DNA of 64,000 nt from Tetradesmus obliquus (lineage: Eukaryota; Chlorophyta; Chlorophyceae; Sphaeropleales; Scenedesmaceae): NCBI GenBank assembly GCA_030272155.1, contig CP126202.1:5043501-5107500 (forward strand), given 5' to 3'. Below, piece by piece: positions 62,301 to 64,000 of the stretch. Below the pieces are notes generated by a model, which made no database searches, was not told where the DNA came from, and saw nothing but the letters and a program-made list of their open reading frames with translations. The stretch's first letter is position 1; each line of letters begins with the position of its first letter. The position numbers and the translations under genes are program-made.

Positions 62301-63782
62301 TACCGCATCATGCACACAATGTCACTCTTCAACCATTGTGCTGTTTTTGTATCAGGACATTTATGTTGGTCATTGCTTCAACACCAATTGGTTGGTCACG
62401 ATGTATACATGCCAATGCATGCCGTGTAAGTTACACACACAGCATGCATTGTCGTGTCAAACTTCATGATGTCAGCTGATGTTGAATCATTATTGCATGG
62501 CACATATTTGCTCAAAGGACAAGTTCTCATACAGATATGTTGTACAAACAAAAGGCAAACTCCATTCATGACCTCCTTTTGTACTGCCATGTTCGCTGAG
62601 TTGCAAAGCCGCATTTCTCACCTCCGCCCTTAGGTCAAGCTATTGGTAGAGGAAGGCGGTGCCAACCCCACTGTCATGGACCGCTGGGAGCAAACGCCGC
62701 TTGATGAAGCCCGCCGTGTTGGTGCGCAACCAGTAGTGGAGTACCTCACGGCTCGCGTGCCATGTGAGTGCGGTGGTGCGGTAGCAACCTCTTCTGCAGA
62801 CACATTCTGCTGTGTTGGCCACGCTGTCAGTAATGAGAAGTTTTCTCAGTGGCTGGATGTTTACAATCACTCACCCTTCCAACATGCAGTAACATTGGTG
62901 AAAGTCAGCCGATTACATCAATATGATGATGGTGAGCGTATTACGTGCATATTGTTTTTTGTTGATGTGTTGTGTCCTACCACAAATTCAGCATTCACCA
63001 ATCAATCAACTGCTTTTTGTTGTGCGCGCAGCAACATGCGCCAAAGATGCTTGCGTCAAGTTTCAAGTGTGGCAAGCCCAAGCCATGCTGAACGCCGCAA
63101 GCCGCGCAGACATCAATACGCTACAACGCCTTCTTGAAAGGGTCTGCTCAGCGGATGTGTGCGACTACGATAAGCGTACCGCATTGATGCTTGCTGCAGC
63201 CAATGGTCACGAGGCAAGCCATACACGGGCGATATTGAGCTATTCGCCGCAATGTTTATCCGGTGACGGAAAACGCCTTACATTGTGCTCTTATGGAGGG
63301 GCGCAACAAGTGTTTTTTGTGTGGTTGACTTGTAGCATTCAGATGTTTACTCTCCTTGCACACACGTGAACATATGCTGTGTGGCAACACCATACATGTT
63401 GCATGCAAAGTATTTCTTGCTTATGTATAAGCTCGGACTGTATGGTCTCATGTGATGCACCGCTTTCACGTGTTTGCAGGCGGTTGTGTCGTTGCTGCTA
63501 GCGGCTGGTGCCAACCCGTGCGCACGCGACAACTTTGGCAGCAATGCTGTTCTAGAGGCTGTCAACAACGGCCAGAGTGTGGTGCTTGAGCAATTGCTTG
63601 CTGCTGGAGCATCGCTTCCTCTGAGCAAAACTGAGCTTGCAACCAAACTTTGCAGCTTGGTGATGGAAGGCAAGATGCAGTTGCTGCAAAGCTATGTGAT
63701 GGCTGGCGCCAATGCCAACGTAGGGGACTATGACAAGCGGACACCTCTGCACATTGCTGCTGCAGAAGGCAACCTTCAGATG
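52734..63782 (+). CDS. Shaker/SKOR-type K+ channel 3 with CNBD and ankyrin repeats, 3' end off window
   Basis: Twenty-two exons keep frame (1021 codons): 52734-52946, 53987-54084, 54656-54751, 55004-55134, 55329-55363, 55616-55689, 56212-56335, 56571-56698, 57330-57375, 57607-57700, 57978-58029, 58382-58433, 58893-59114, 59273-59497, 60073-60198, 60452-60673, 60909-61031, 61578-61771, 62073-62265, 62634-62763, 63032-63213 and 63480-63782. The final exon (VKLLVEEGG type in channels 1 and 2) must lie beyond 64000. S1 is AQSWWTFILFTVVVTLFVEP, S4 YISLLRLLRLGRVYRLFGW, pore SMYWSVITFATVGYGDFHAY, CNBD FGPGDTAGEMAFFTE then VRTASLCRVLVIP. Many exon lengths equal channel 2 exactly (98, 96, 124, 46, 126, 194, 193, 130, 182, 303), so the two are tandem duplicates; channel 3 has extra introns at 57701-57977, 58030-58381 and 60674-60908. 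Codon third positions and introns are more AT-rich. One donor is GC. Confidence 0.92.
53271..53400 (+). repeat. Long (CAG)n/(CAA) microsatellite in channel 3 intron 1
   Basis: About 24 uninterrupted CAG units followed by a CAG/CAA/GAG mixture. It lies in the intron 52947-53986, which also holds a CTG-rich stretch at 53900-53975 just before the acceptor. Confidence 0.85.
56932..57188. mobile_element. Fold-back MITE-like element in a channel 3 intron
   Basis: The left end GCATACCACTAGCCTGTCCA and the inverted right end GCATACCACTAGCGTGTCCA match at 19 of 20 positions, and weaker inverted similarity continues inward (ATCGATAG and poly-T/poly-A segments). It is 257 bp, non-coding and AT-richer than its surroundings. 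CACTAG...CTAGTG inside the ends recalls CACTA transposons, but no clear target-site duplication is visible. Confidence 0.6.
58267..58292 (+). repeat. (TAATG)n pentanucleotide microsatellite
   Basis: About five units of TGTAA/TAATG in a channel 3 intron. It contains repeated TGTAA, which could act as premature poly(A) signals. Confidence 0.7.
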
Positions 63783-64000
63783 GTGAGCATTGCCCCTCAT
63801 AGAAGGAAGTCATCTGCCGGGTTATAACAAAGGAATAACGAGAGATTTGGCGGGCAGGAGTGTTCTTCGTGTTTTATGGTGTTCACTCTCCTTTTCTGGT
63901 CTTAGACCATGTGTTCACCAAGTTGTGGCTCATACCATCTAAGATGCAGTGATGACCCACATGTAAGGTCTATCCTCTCTCATATCATAATTATTTATAA

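Overview
The window looks like nuclear DNA of a green alga, most likely a GC-rich chlorophyte. The evidence is: dense short GT-AG introns, CAG/CTG microsatellites everywhere, proteins rich in Ala and Gln runs, TGTAA-type poly(A) candidates, and plant-lineage families (UVR8, plant Shaker-type K+ channels, algal MYND proteins). Species cannot be fixed from the sequence. I found no rRNA, tRNA, CRISPR, virus or intact autonomous transposon.

Layout. Eight genes lie on the minus strand, then two on the plus strand. (1) <1-2130: Y-family translesion DNA polymerase; both ends of the protein are missing from the model. (2) 3876-8539: F-box-like/leucine-rich-repeat protein. (3) 9387-13090: large Ala/Gln-rich protein ending in a MYND zinc finger. 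(4) 14496-16365: acetoacetate-decarboxylase-fold protein with an N-terminal hydrophobic segment. (5) 17140-22064: RRP6/EXOSC10, the exosome 3'-5' exonuclease. (6) 22394-31837: K+ channel-like protein 1 (six-TM core, cyclic-nucleotide-binding domain, ankyrin repeats). (7) 32809-36403: UVR8, the UV-B photoreceptor. (8) 37456 to about 42690: ABCG half transporter. (9) 42996-51508, plus strand: channel 2. (10) 52734->63782, plus strand: channel 3, running off the right edge.

Reading frames were carried through every proposed splice junction of genes 2 to 10 and stay consistent. They give about 1090 aa (gene 2), 1041 aa (gene 3, counting one in-frame TAG), 279 aa (gene 4), 1166 aa (RRP6), 1142 aa (channel 1), 486 aa (UVR8), 898-1067 aa (ABCG), 1152 aa (channel 2) and at least 1021 codons (channel 3).

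The most interesting content is the trio of ankyrin/CNBD channels. Channels 2 and 3 are tandem, share exon architecture and have a canonical GYGD filter. Channel 1 is inverted, more diverged and has SAGD in place of GYGD. Yet a 225-bp ankyrin-coding tract of channel 1 is identical to channel 2 except for one base, the signature of recent gene conversion between inverted copies about 28 kb apart. Channel 3 lies in visibly more AT-rich DNA with larger introns, and carries a fold-back MITE-like insertion and a GC-AG intron.

Introns show strand-specific order: G-runs follow donors, C-runs and CTG repeats precede acceptors, and several tandem duplications carry splice-site sequences. One minisatellite consists of three 27-nt GT...AG units starting exactly at a 5' splice site.
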